Both the position numbers and the translations under genes were made by a program. A DNA stretch of 64,000 nt from Euryodendron excelsum (taxonomy: Eukaryota > Streptophyta > Magnoliopsida > Ericales > Pentaphylacaceae): contig CM065388.1 of assembly GCA_033060915.1 (NCBI GenBank), positions 36,783,501-36,847,500 of the forward strand, in the 5' to 3' direction. The notes below the pieces were generated by a model. It ran no database searches and had not been told where the DNA came from. It worked only from the letters and a program-made list of their open reading frames with translations. Numbering within the stretch: position 1 is the first letter of the stretch; every line of letters starts with the position of its first letter. Below, one piece after another: positions 10,961 through 21,994 of the stretch.

Positions 10961-11782
10961 TGATGCAATCAATGTCAACATAACTCTAAGGGATCAAGTC
11001 CAACTCCCAATTGGGCCGGTGACAAGAGCACGGGCCAAGAAATTTAAAGAGGTACTCAATGAATTAATTCAAGAGGCATGGGCTCAAGCAAATTAAGCAT
11101 ATTCGTGGGGGACCATTGAGCATGATCCAAGTGAGCAGCACAGAATCATCAATATGATTCATGCTTTAGAAGAATCTGGCCAAGAATAAAAACATTCCTT
11201 TTTGGATTTATATGTAAGGCTTGCATGCCAATTAATTTCCTTTTTATTTGCTTATATGGGTGCATATGGCTGGATACATCCATTCCCCAAATTTCCTTTT
11301 CTAGTTTAGGCATGTGATCAGCCACTTAAAAGGGTTGAGTATCTTTTCATTTAGGCAAGTATCTTTTAGGCAACTAAGAGATATTTTGCACCAGATTTTT
11401 AGCCCTAATTAGGATACCATTTAGGGAGTTTCCTTGTAATAGCTAGCCCTTTAAATAGGCGTATATGCAATGAATAAAATGTAGATCATTATTCAGCAAA
11501 ATTGTGAGAGTATTCTCTACGGTTCTTTGAAGAACTATTCGAACTTATCGGATTTCCTGTGGCGTTCACCCGACTTATCAAACGGAGCTCCACCACCGTT
11601 TGTGGCGTCTTCCTTATACCAAGGTTCTTGTTTCGCATCAAGCAACGGGTTGAGGTCATATATACAGAGGTTCTTGTTTGTCGTAAACAACGGGTCGAGG
11701 TCTTCATTCAGAACCTGATCATAGAACTTTCTTGGGTTCCTCATTGTATCGGGTCTCATTCTTTTTGGTGGGATTCATATCA
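10961..11782 (+). repeat. 5' LTR of CRM-like element
   Basis: The ends are TGATGC and TATCA, and a near-identical copy lies at 16925-17748. The first 229 bases duplicate the last codons of pol and its stop (ending near 11190). In this copy that reading frame has gained a TAA (CAAATTAAGC against CAAATCAAGC). A TATA-like TTTAAATAGG lies near 11450, followed by the presumed transcription start and R region. U5 ends at CA 11782. Confidence 0.9.
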
Positions 11783-11784
11783 TT

Positions 11785-11800
11785 TGGTATCAGAGCCAGG
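11785..11800 (+). other. Primer binding site (tRNA-Met type)
   Basis: TGGTATCAGAGCCAGG begins two bases after the LTR. It is complementary to the 3' end of initiator tRNA-Met, the usual primer for plant Ty3/gypsy minus-strand synthesis. Confidence 0.85.
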
Positions 11801-12374
11801 TTTCTAAAATCAGGTTCAACATCCACCTATCTTTGTTTCTTGTTTTCATCACATCTTGTCCCCATAACTATTCATTGTTACTGTTCACGAATCTAGCTCA
11901 AGTAAAAAAAAAAAAAAAAAAAAAAGAAGAAAGAGGGGAAAATGTCCAAAGAAGAAGAAGAAAAGAAAAGATTGCTTGGTTCTTCCATTTTGGTTCCACT
12001 AAGGCCAAAATCACTTTATTCTAAAACCAAATATTCTTTTTTTTCCTTTTCGTGAAAAGTTTGCTATATTGTGCTTCTGAAAGTCTAATCAGCCGTGTTC
12101 TTTGTATTCTTGTCCTAAAAATCTGAAATTCCTTGATGAGTTCTTGTTGAATTGTTGCTGGAAATTTTGAGTATTGTTTGTTTAGTTTCAAAAGAACTGG
12201 AAGGGAATTACTGAGTGAAAAAAGGCAAGAGTGGTGAGAACATTAGAGGGTTAAAAGCCACGTTTTGAGTGAAACACGAGTGTAGAGTGATTTACATTCT
12301 TGAGTGTAAACACGTAAGGGAGAGTATTGTGAGGTCTTTTTTTTTTTTTTTTCTAACATTGTTTTGCAGCAAAC
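11801..12374 (+). other. 5' untranslated leader of CRM-like element
   Basis: Non-coding leader between primer site and gag, with a poly-A run (11906-11926), a purine-rich stretch (11927-11970) and a poly-T run (12338-12353). No gene seen. Confidence 0.6.
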
Positions 12375-13406
12375 ATGTCTCATAATAGTTCTAAAAGCAA
12401 TGCCGAAGGTGCAATGAATTTGGCTGATCCGAAGATGTTCGTGGAGGCCATGATGAGTGAGATGAGGCGTGTGATGAAGTTGGAACTGGAGCAAGTGCAT
12501 GAACGGATAGACCAAATGGAGAGCACACGTGAGAAGCAGCCACACAACATCCCTATTGTGCGTAGAAGGGAAAGAGTTCAACCAAGGGAAGTAAGGGTTG
12601 AAGATGAAGATCCTTATGGGGCTGGTTTTGAGGATGAAGATGATCGGGATTCTATTGTTAGCAATAGGAGGCGTGGAGGGCGGTTTATAGAAGCTAGGAA
12701 TTGGGAAGATAACAACTTGGGAGGTATTAAGCTGAAGATTCCGTCTTTTCAAGGTAAATCCGATCCTGAAGCATACCTTGAGTGGGAGAAGAAGATGGAG
12801 TTCGTATTTGATTGCCACAACTATTCCGAGGCAAAGAAGGTAAAATTAGTTGTGATTAAATTTTCTGACTATGCTATTACATGGTGGAATCAGCTTGTTA
12901 TAAACAGGAGGCAGAATAGAGAACGACTAATAGAGACATGGGAGGCAATGAAAACAGTGATGAGAAAGCGGTTCGTTCCAAGTTATTACTATAGGGAGTT
13001 GCACAAAAAGCTACAAGGACTTAGACAGGGCAGCCGGAGTGTAGAAGATTACTACAAGGAGATGGAGATTGCTATGATCCGGGCTGATGTCGAGGAGGAT
13101 CGAGAGGCTACAATGGCTAGGTTTTTACTTGGATTAAACCGGGAAATCCAAGATAGGGTAGAGATGCAGCATTATGTGGAGTTGGAAGATATGGTGCACA
13201 TGGCCATCAAAGTGGAACAACAACTCAAGAGGGGGGGTGGAACATGTGCAGCCCATAATACCAGTGCTACATCTTGGAAACCGAGTTATACCAAGCAGAT
13301 GGACAAGTCCCAAACGTCCAAATCTGAGCCCAAGTCTACAAACACCAGCCACGTTCCTCAAGGTAAAACTGATACTACTAATTCTAGGAATCGTGATATT
13401 AAATGT

Positions 13407-13439
<33 letters not shown>

Positions 13440-13442
13440 TAA
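12375..13442 (+). pseudogene. gag of CRM-like element (ends at premature stop in zinc knuckle)
   Basis: The ATG at 12375 opens a 355-codon frame. It begins with an acidic and basic N-terminal part containing a heptad-like stretch (residues 25-50). A Retrotrans_gag capsid domain follows (about residues 115-290, including YAITWWNQL and RFLLGLNREI). A CCHC knuckle starts at residue 342 with CFKCQGRGH. The stop TAA at 13440-13442 falls inside the knuckle, immediately before its last Cys codon (TGT 13443), most simply a CAA-to-TAA change. The same frame continues directly into protease, so gag and pol were one fused frame. The protein would form the virus-like particle. Confidence 0.85.
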
Positions 13443-14174
13443 TGTCCAAACAAGCAGGTCATGCTATTGCAAGATAATGGGGAAATTGTGACCGACAATG
13501 AAGATTCCTACATCGACGACATGCCACCATTGGAGGACGTTTCCGGGGAGGAATATTCTGCCCCTGATGCATTGACATTAGTGGCAAGGAGAGCATTGAG
13601 CCTACAAGCAAAAGAAGAAGATGAAGTGCAGCGGGAGAACATCTTTCACACTAGGTGCTACGTCAAGGACAAGGTATGTAGTGTGATTATTGATGGTGGT
13701 AGTTGTACTAATGTGGCCAGCACAATCATGGTTGAAAAATTGGGACTACCCATGTTGAAGCACCCTAGGCCATACAAGTTGCAATGGCTAAATGATAGTG
13801 GGGAAATGAGGGTGAACAAGCAGGTGTTAGTTGCATTTCGAATAGGTAAATATGAAGATGAAGTATTGTGTGATGTTGTACCAATGCAAGCGGGACATTT
13901 ATTGCTAGGGCGTCCATGGCAGTTTGATAGGCAAGTAAAGCATGATGGCTTTACAAACAAATACTCCTTTATGCTCAATCAACGATCAATCACTCTTGTA
14001 CCATTGACTCCGCAGCAAGTATATGAGGATCAAGTGAGATTACAAAAAGAGAGTGAACAAAAGAAAGAGAGTGAGCAAAAGAAAAGGAGTGAAAATCAAA
14101 GAGAGACCGAGAAAAATGAGAGAGAAAAAGAAAATCAAAATTTGGGCCTTGAGAGAAAATCAGAGAGAAAGTAA
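13443..14174 (+). pseudogene. Protease region of CRM-like gag-pol
   Basis: It continues the gag frame without a shift. The aspartic protease core has the active-site triplet as DGGS (VIIDGGSCTNV, near 13690) and a flap and C-terminal LLLGRPWQ (near 13903). This matches plant chromovirus retropepsins, in which D[G/S]G is variable. A Lys/Glu/Arg-rich, repetitive linker (14040-14170; repeated SEQKK units) follows and ends at a TAA (14172-14174). The protease would cut the gag-pol precursor. Confidence 0.85.
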
Positions 14175-15458
14175 AAGAATTTCTATGCAACAATGAGTGG
14201 AGTTAAGCGAGCAATGTTTTCAAAACAACCGATGATTGTACTTTTGTACAAAGAGGCATTTTTAAATACTAACAAACTTGACCTTGCTTTGCCTAGTTCT
14301 GTTGTTTCTCTTTTGCAGGATTATGAGGATGTCTTTCCCGAGGAAACACCACACGGGTTACCTCCAACCCGAGGGATTGAGCACCAAATTGATTTTGTTC
14401 CCGGTGCGACAATTCCAAACCGACCAGCCTATAGGAGCAATCCCGAGGAGACAAAGGAGCTTCAACGGCAGGTAAGTGAGTTGTTGGAAAAGGGGCACGT
14501 GAGGGAGAGCATGAGCCCATGCGCCGTTCCAGTTTTACTTGTACCTAAGAAGGATGGGACGTGGAGAATGTGCGTTGATTGCCGGGCTATCAACAACATC
14601 ACGGTAAAGTATCGTCATCCTATTCCTCGCTTAGATGACATGTTAGATGAGCTACATGGTTCTTGTGTATTTTCTAAAATTTATTTAAAGAGTGGTTATC
14701 ATCAGATTAGAATAAAGGAAGGAGATGAATGGAAAACTGCATTTAAAACAAAATATGGTTTGTATGAATGGTTAGTTATGCCTTTTGGCTTGACTAATGC
14801 TCCGAGCACCTTTATGAGACTTATGAACCATGTTTTGCGAGCATTTATAGGCCAGTTTGTTGTTGTCTACTTTGATGATATACTCATATATAGCAAAATG
14901 TGGCAGACCATGAAGTACATTTAAAATATGGTTTTAGATGTGCTTAGGAAAGAAAAGTTGTTTGCTTTGAAGAAGTGTACTTTTTACACAGATAAGCTTG
15001 TGTTTCTTGGATTTGTTATTAGTGCACAAGGTATACAGGTTGATGAAGAGAAGGTACGTGCAATCCAAGAGTGGCCAAGTCCCACAAGTGTAGGTCATGT
15101 TCGTAGTTTTCATGGACTTGCTAGTTTTTACCGGCGGTTCGTGAAAGACTTCAGTAGCATAGCCGCACCACTCACTGAAGTGATCAAGAAGAACGTTGGA
15201 TTTAGTTGGGGAGAAGAACAAGAGAAGGCGTTTCGATTAATCAAAGAGAAGCTGACCAACGCCCCCTTACTGTCTTTACCTAATTTTTCGAAAACGTTTG
15301 AAATTGAATGTGATGCTTCAGGTATTGGCATAGGCGCGGTTCTTATGCAAGAGGGACGACCAATTGCTTACTTCAGTGAGAAACTAAACGGGGCAGCCTT
15401 AAACTACCCAACTTACGATAAAGAGTTGTATGTTTTGGTTCGAGCTTTAGAGACATGA
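14175..15458 (+). pseudogene. Reverse transcriptase and RNase H start, CRM-like element
   Basis: Same frame as gag. RT motifs are VPKKDGTWRMCVDCRAIN (near 14550), the FSKI-LKSGYHQIRI motif (near 14680; the usual Asp is Tyr here), MPFGLTNAPSTF (near 14779) and the catalytic YFDD (near 14870). A stop lies at 14922-14924. The thumb follows, and RNase H opens with [13 protein letters not shown] (near 15308), broken at 15456-15458 by TGA where TGG is expected. The Asp-to-Tyr change in the palm motif would itself disable the enzyme. Confidence 0.85.
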
Positions 15459-17153
15459 CAACACTACCTATGGCCCAAGGAATTTGTGATTCACACCGAC
15501 CATGAGTCCTTGAAGCATTTGAAGGGCCAACATAAGCTAAACAAAAGGCATGCGCGATGGGTGGAGTTCATTGAAACGTTCCCATATGTCATCCGGTATA
15601 AGCAAGGTAAGGAGAATGTGGTCGCCGATGCCCTTTCTCGCAGGTATGCATTACTTGCTACACTTGATGCAAAATTGCTTGGTTTTAAGCACATTAAAGA
15701 TTTATATGCTGATGACCATGAATTTGGTAAGGAGTACCGAGCTTGTGAGAAAATTGCTTGTGGTAAGTTCTTTAGGTTTGATGGATTCCTATTTCGAGAG
15801 AATAAGTTATGTGTGCCTAATTGTTCCTTGAGAGAGTTGTTAGTGCAGAAATCTCATGGTGGGGGATTAATGGGACATTTTGGAGTTGCAAAGACCTTAG
15901 CTGTTTTGCAGGAACACTTCTATTGGCCTCACATGAAAAGAGATGTTGAAAGAATTTGTGGTAGATGTGTCACATGCAGGCAAGCTAAATCCAAAGTGCA
16001 GCCCAACGGTTTGTATACTCCTTTACCTATTCCTAGTGAGCCTTGGATTGATATTTCAATGGACTTTGTGTTAGGATTGCCTAGGACTTAATGTGGAAAA
16101 GATTAAGTTTTTGTGGTAGTGGATCGATTTTCTAAGATGGCACACTTTATTCCATGTCACAAAACAGATGATGCCTCACATGTTGCTGATTTGTTCTTTA
16201 GAGAGATTGTGAGATTACATGGCATGCCTAGAACAATTGTTTTAGATAGAGATGCTAAGTTCTTGAGCTATTTTTGGAGGACTTTGTGGTGTAAGCTAGG
16301 CACTAAGCTATTGTTTTCTACTACTTGTCATCCACAAACTGATGGTCAAACTGAAGTAGTAAATAGGACTTTGTCTACTTTATTGAGGGCAATTATTAAA
16401 AAGAACATCAAAACATGGGAAGAATGTTTACCACATGTTGAGTTTGCTTATAACAGATCTGTCCACTCTGCTACTAAATTTTCACCATTTGAAATTGTGT
16501 ATAGATTTAATCCTTTAACCCCATTGGATTTATCTCCCTTACCTTTGACTGAGCATGTTAATTTAGATGGCAAAAAGAAGGCTGACTTTGTCAAGCAGAT
16601 TCATGAGAAAGCAAGACTCAACATTGAGCGAAGAATGGAACAATATGCACAACAAGCCAACAAAGGGCGTCACAAGCTATTTTTTGAATCGGGAGATTGG
16701 GTTTGGTTACATATGAGAAAAGAAAGATTTCCTGTGCAAAGACGTTCCAAATTGCTTCCAAGAGGAGATGGTCCTTTCCAAGTCCTAGAGTGCATCAATG
16801 ACAACACCTACAAGCTAGATTTACCTGGTGAGTACAATGTAAGTGCTACCTTTAATGTTACTGATTTGAGCCCTTTTGATGTAGGAGATGATTTGAGGAC
16901 AAATCCTTTTCAAGAGGAGGGGAATGATGCAATCAATGTCAACATAACTCCAAGGGATCAAGTTCAAGTCCCAATTGGGCCGGTGACAAGAGCACGGGCC
17001 AAGAAATTTAAAGAGGTACTCAATGGATTGATTCAAGAGGCATGGGCTCAAGCAAATCAAGCATATTCGTGGAGGACCATTGAGCATGATCCAAGTGAGC
17101 AGCATGGAATCATCAATATGATTCATGCTCTAGAAGAATCTGGCCAAGAATAA
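15459..17153 (+). pseudogene. RNase H end and integrase with C-terminal tail, CRM-like element
   Basis: Still in the gag frame. RNase H finishes with VIHTDHESL and ADALSRR (near 15625). Integrase has the HHCC zinc finger ([10 protein letters not shown] near 15860; CVTC near 15970) and a D,D-35-E catalytic core: [12 protein letters not shown] (near 16112), [10 protein letters not shown] (near 16339). The C-terminal domain begins with GDWVW (near 16693). Stops at 16089-16091 and 16104-16106 separate finger from core. The frame ends at 17151-17153, 229 bases inside the 3' LTR. The tail contains [13 protein letters not shown], a form I associate with the CR-type tail of CRM elements rather than a classical chromodomain. 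Confidence 0.85.
16912..16924 (+). other. Polypurine tract of CRM-like element (inside pol)
   Basis: AAGAGGAGGGGAA abuts the 3' LTR start (TGATGC, 16925) and is translated as part of the integrase C-terminus. It primes plus-strand DNA synthesis. Confidence 0.85.
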
Positions 17154-17748
17154 AAACATTCCTTTTTGGATTTATATGTAAGGCTTGCATGCCAATTAAT
17201 TTCCTTTTTATTTGCTTATATGGGTGTATATGGCTGGATACATTCATTCCCCAAATTTCCTTTTCTAGTTTAGGCATGTGATCGGCCACTTAAAAGGGTT
17301 GAGTATCTTTTCATTTAGGCAAGTATCTTTTAGGCAACTAAGAGATATTTTGCACCAGATTTTTAGCCCTAATTAGGATACCATTTAGGGAGTTTCCTTG
17401 TAATAGCTAGCCCTTTAAATAGGCGTATATGCAACGAATAAAAGGTAGATCATTAATCAGCAAAATTGTGAGAGTATTCTCTACGGTTCTTTAAAGAACT
17501 ATTCGAACTTATCGGATTTCCCGTGGCGTTCACCAACGACTTATCAAACGGAGCTCCACCACCGTTTGTGGCGTCTTCCTTATACCAAGGTTCTTGTTTT
17601 GCATCAAGCAACGGGTTGAGGTCATATATACCGAGGTTCTTGTTTGTCGTAAACAATGGGTCGAGGTCTTCATTCAGAACTTGATCAAAGAACTTTCATG
17701 GGTTCCTCATTGTATCGGGTCTCATTCTTTTTGGTGGGATTCGTATCA
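16925..17748 (+). repeat. 3' LTR of CRM-like element
   Basis: TGATGC...GTATCA, about 97% identical by eye to 10961-11782, followed by the TSD TCCCC (17749-17753). Its first 229 bases encode the end of pol. Confidence 0.9.
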
Positions 17749-17753
17749 TCCCC

Positions 17754-18354
17754 TCTAGTTCTATAGTCGGGTACAGATTTGCTCTTCCGTTAATGGACCG
17801 TTAGTGACATTGATGGAATAACATGAGGTAAGCAAATTTTGCTTTTTCATTACCAATTTTGCCCTTATATTTAGTGCAATGACATAAACAACCCCATATA
17901 TAGGAATGGAAAAACCAAAAAGCCCTAAAAGGTGGGCATAAATAAGACATAATTTCCCTTCTGTGGATTTTACATAGATGGAAAGGGCAATTGGCCTTCC
18001 CGCGAATTATGTTCATTGACAAAATTACGCTTCTATATTTAAGGGAAGTTGGGCTTCCCTCGAAGTTGATATGCATTTACGTATAATTTGTGGGCATTTG
18101 CCCTCATTTGATCACTCTCATACTCTCTTTTAACAGGCAAAGGAAGCCATTACAAGTTAAACAAAGGTAAGAAGAACCTATCAGCACATGCACACACTCT
18201 CTATCCCTTTCTCCCATCTATGTTTTTCTCACACACATACAACACACAGATGGCTCTATGATTATTAGTGTTTATTTATGATGTGTAAATTTTATATGAA
18301 ATAAAATGTGTAATTATGTATATATTTTGAAATTTGTAATATTTTAGTGTAGGT
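17754..18354 (+). promoter_or_regulatory. Upstream region and 5'-UTR intron of relic GRF-type gene
   Basis: No coding. It ends with a candidate leader exon, a splice donor AAAGGTAAGA (intron from 18167) and an acceptor TTAGTGTAG (intron end 18352), placing an intron in the leader two bases before the ATG at 18355. The upstream part contains TTCCGTTAATGGACCGTTAGTGAC, a string reminiscent of transposable-element ends. Confidence 0.4.
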
Positions 18355-18746
18355 ATGTCTAGTTCAACCAGGGGAGGAAGTAGTAATAGAAATTATCTCA
18401 AGTATCGGAACAACAATTGCAAACATCGGCATAGAGCAGCTGTAAGAATTTTAAAGTCAGATCAGAATCACTTGAGGCAGTATTACATGGTCAATTAGGA
18501 ACATGCAATTTTTTAGAATGGTGCAACCCTATTAATGAAAATGCATATCAGGCAATTCAACCAACCCAACCAAGTAATGAAAATGCATTAGAAGCTATTG
18601 AGAGAAGGGTGGAGGGTGTAAGAAGTATGTCTACACGTGTAGAAGTGCTTAAAGAAAATGTTGAAGTCTTGAAACTGACAATAATTGCAAGCTTATTCTT
18701 TAATGGGATATGTTTAGTAATGGCATTAGCAACATTATTCAAGTAA
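18355..18746 (+). pseudogene. GRF-type zinc-finger protein relic with C-terminal coiled coil and TM segment
   Basis: Two frames together give the layout of the small plant GRF zinc-finger proteins. A Ser-rich N-terminus leads to a degraded first Cys/His half (NNNCKHRHRAAVR, 18400-18440). After a frame change near 18490 the second half reads CNFLEWCNP (near 18508). A short helical stretch follows, with heptad-like spacing (VEGVRSMSTRVEVLKENVE), then a hydrophobic C-terminus (LFFNGICLVMALATLF) ending at TAA 18744-18746. GRF domains bind nucleic acid, and such genes are highly multiplied in plant genomes. The frame break and lost Cys residues make this copy non-functional. The ATG was chosen for its position just after the splice acceptor. 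Confidence 0.55.
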
Positions 18747-19219
18747 TATAAGAAGAGATGGGGTAGTCTTAAAGAGCTGCTTAGTTTTGTTTATGTTTTT
18801 AGGTAGTAGTTTAACTATTTTTAGTTCTCTTTTGTTAATGTAATATACTATCAATTGTTTATGTATTTGCTTAACCTTCCCATATTTGCCTGTTACAATT
18901 CAATGATAAAAGTCCACTACTTCAAACTATTGAATATTTAATAAATCTTCACCTAAAACCATTTATGATAAACACTTGACAATTGACTTAAAGACCATAT
19001 ATGATAAACACTTGGTAATTGATTTAAAACCTTATATGGTAAACACCTTGCTATAGGAAACCATCACAACAATTGTACAAATAACTACAAAATGAAATTC
19101 TCAAAATATATAATCAACGTCACTAAAATTCTCAAAATATAAAGTCATTACATGTAGTCATTGCATCCACAAAATATACACTGACTACATATAACCTGTG
19201 TATCCACAAAATATAAATC
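18747..19219. other. Non-coding, no gene recognised
   Basis: AT-rich. It includes a probable 3' UTR of the GRF relic (to about 18860), two close copies of a CCATATATGATAAACACTTG-like string (near 18958 and 18994) and two copies of ATCCACAAAATATA (19165 and 19202). Confidence 0.4.
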
Positions 19220-19224
19220 CAACC

Positions 19225-20469
19225 TATTGGCCCAAAAGGCAACCCAAGAGAGGGGGGAGGGGGTGAATTAGGTTTTTAAAAACTAATTGCAATCAAGACA
19301 AATTAAAACTAATTTAATGAATGTAATAGTAATTTAAGTGTATGCAATGCAATAAAATTAAAGATGAAATGAAAGCAAAGCACAAGAAATAAATACCAAG
19401 AATTATCGAGTTTCAACCGTAACTTGTAGTCTACGTCCTCACCCCAAGATCCTCTTAAAGTCTTCTTCCACTATGCAATCTCCAATTACAAAGTAGAGGT
19501 TAGTTGAAGTGCCTAGCTTACTCTCCTTGAAGCTTACACCCAAGCTTTAATACTACAAGAGTTTTGTCCAAGTTCTCTCAAACTTACAAGTGTTTTTGTT
19601 TCTATGAAGAGTAGATGAGAAAATGAATAGCTCACTAAATGCCAAGTATTGAAGACAAAGAGAATTTTCAGTAAGTGTAAGAATTGTCAGCTCTTGATGA
19701 TCAAAAGACAGAATAATCTATTATCTCTTGTCCATAAATGCATTTGGAGGCTTGTATATAAAGCCCTGAATTGATTTCACCCGTTGGATGTCGTTGGAGC
19801 TTCATTAACTGCGCGCCTAGTTCAATATAACGTTTAAAAATATAGCCGTTAGTCCCCAAGTGTCGATACATGACTTCATGTGTTGACATATCAAGCCTGC
19901 ATTCTCCAAAAGTTGCTCTCTATCTCTATGTGTCGACACATCAAACCTATGTGTCGACACTTAATCATCCATTCTTCAAACATTGGCCTCTATCTTCATG
20001 TGTCGACACATTACCCAGAAAATGTCTTATGCTATCCTTTCAACAAGCTCAGCTTCAAAAACACTTCAAGTACTTCAAGGAATCTTCTCTTTGAGGTATA
20101 ATGATTTTTTAAGGCTTTCAATTTAGTGTGGTCATTCAATAAAGTCTTCAATTCAATTTGGATTGAACTCATTTTGATTTCTTTAAGAACTTTTCTTGGA
20201 TTCTTCATAGCATCTTTGCACACATGATGAATTCTCCTTTTGAACACCTTCAATATCTTCGAATTTACATCATTGGTTTGACATTTGAATAGGTGTCATT
20301 ACTCTGTTTTGATACATTACTCGATCTTGGAGTTGTTGAGCATCCATTTTGACATTCATTATACTTTAGGTATAAATTATATTTACTCATTGATCTACAC
20401 ACTAATTAAAATCATTATCAAACTAAAACAAGATTTAGTTATCATCAAAATCAAAGCGTGGAGTCAATA
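19225..20469 (+). repeat. Solo copia-type LTR (SIRE-like family), copy 1
   Basis: 1245 bp, ends TATTGG and CAATA, flanked by a perfect 5-bp duplication CAACC (19220-19224 and 20470-20474). It contains the GGGGGTGAATTAGG motif near its start and ACAAGATTTAGTTATCATCAA near its end, both shared with 55957-58135; the terminal TTATCATCAAAATCAA part is also seen in the LTRs of the SIRE-like element at 43317. No internal domain is adjacent, so it is a solo LTR, probably from unequal recombination. The termini are not canonical TG...CA. Confidence 0.75.
19860..20015 (+). repeat. Minisatellite inside solo LTR copy 1
   Basis: Degenerate units built around ATGTGTCGACAC occur at about 19860, 19879, 19929, 19950 and 20000, with variable spacers containing CATTCT and CAAACMT. 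The core TGTCGACA is palindromic. The sister LTR at 55957 carries a different array in the corresponding place. Confidence 0.55.
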
Positions 20470-20474
20470 CAACC

Positions 20475-21994
20475 TATGTATCCACAAAATATAAACTCAT
20501 TCATCATGTCTATCCAATCACTATGTGCAACCATTTTTCCACAGGACAAAAAACAAAAGTGGAAACATTTTACCTGTCTTAATGCTCCATAGTGTCAACA
20601 CATTTCCATCCATCTGCATATATACCTACAAAATATACTAATTGTCCATATGTACCACCAGTTAGACTAATTACATAACTACTGGTATTACATTTATAGA
20701 ACTACTTGGGATCCAAACATATACTTTGGCATAAACCGGGATTGTAATCTCCCCATTTTGGTATATGGCTTTCAAAGTCCTCAAGCCATTTGCAAACATA
20801 ATAAACAAACCAAATTAATAAACGTGAACCTTCACAAGATGCTACATATTTATCTAAATTCAAGTGAGGCTATAAATAGTCACCTAATGTGACATCGTTA
20901 GTGTGTTGGATTTTATGAGCCCTTAAAGTCATATTTATAATATTTGATTAATAGTATTTTTAATACTCTCTCTTATTTACATTCATTCATACTATGTTGG
21001 CAATTATATCGATGCATAAGATGTGTAAGGTTCAAGAATTACATTAAGATGGATCATGTGTGTGGATGTGATTCATACACAGCAAGATATAATCTCACTA
21101 GCTACTTGTAATTCCAAACTTAATTTATAGTCAGAATGAGCTTGGACAACTCACTTGGTTGGCTATATAACACATGTAACTTCTATTCTATACAATGGTT
21201 GGTCTCGATTGTTGGAGTAGTTAAGTCCGGGTTAATGTGTTAGAGTACTTGAAGTACAGTAAATTGGATCAGGGTAAGAACACACTCCCACAACTGTCAG
21301 TGGTAGTGTCACTTCTTATAACTCTATTAATTGCAAAGTGAGTCTTAACCTTGAGGGATTAAAGGACTCAAGTACTTGGGGCTATGTATTTTGATTTATC
21401 AATGAGTGAGACTTCTGTATAGTCAATACCATGATAAGTTGGGTGTATATTGTTGGAACTTGGAAACTTCTAATTTCAAGATGGTCACCACACTCTTACG
21501 AGTAAAGTATTCCATTGATTCAATCTATCAGTCTGATCACTGTAGGTATGCTGAGTGTTTTTTTGAAATAGTTTACTATAATGTAAAGTAATTATTTATT
21601 TTCTAAAATGAGTTTTTGGAAAATAAATAATCAACAGTGATTAGTGGATAATTGGATTGGTTAATTAAGATTTAGATGTAGATAAACTAAGCTGAAAGTT
21701 TACTAGCTTGGTTGTTATTTACGAATACTTATTCATTGGGGATTTGGCTTTGAGGTAATTAGTACGATAGAGGCCTTGATGTAATTTCCTATTTCTGGAG
21801 GTCAACTACCATCATTTAGTGAAGTTGAATGTAGTTTCACTAATTTCTATATTCATCAAGGGTTGATGTAGAATTATAGCAATTTGGTGTTAACCTAGAA
21901 TATGAAAATCTAAAAAAAATTAATAATAAATTCATAAAAAGCCTAGGTCGTCCTAAAAAACATTCAAATGCCCAGACACTTTTTAGTAAAAATA
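20475..21994. other. AT-rich region, no gene recognised
   Basis: I see no coding frame, terminal repeat or RNA gene that I can name. A third ATCCACAAAATATA lies at 20481. The segment 20940-21900 has the look of a degraded LTR but no partner was found in the window. Confidence 0.3.

Larger units (their letters stand above)
10961..17748 (+). mobile_element. Complete Ty3/gypsy retrotransposon, CRM-like chromovirus
   Basis: A 6.8-kb element with TG...CA LTRs at 10961-11782 and 16925-17748. It is flanked by a perfect 5-bp target duplication TCCCC (10956-10960 and 17749-17753). It has a tRNA-Met primer site, one gag-protease-RT-RNase H-integrase frame, and a polypurine tract. The LTRs differ at roughly 25-30 positions by eye, about 3%, implying fairly recent insertion compared with its neighbours. 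The gag and pol motifs, and a pol frame extending through the polypurine tract into the 3' LTR, point to the CRM clade of chromoviruses, which often target centromeres. It is now defective through six stop codons. Confidence 0.85.

Noticed and set aside
12243..12818. 191-codon minus-strand open frame
   Set aside because: It lies opposite the start of the CRM-like gag, has no recognisable motif and is explained as a shadow of that gene.
11785..17748. Reading the CRM-like element as an endogenous pararetrovirus
   Set aside because: It has LTRs, primer site, polypurine tract, integrase and a 5-bp target duplication, so it is a Ty3/gypsy retrotransposon.
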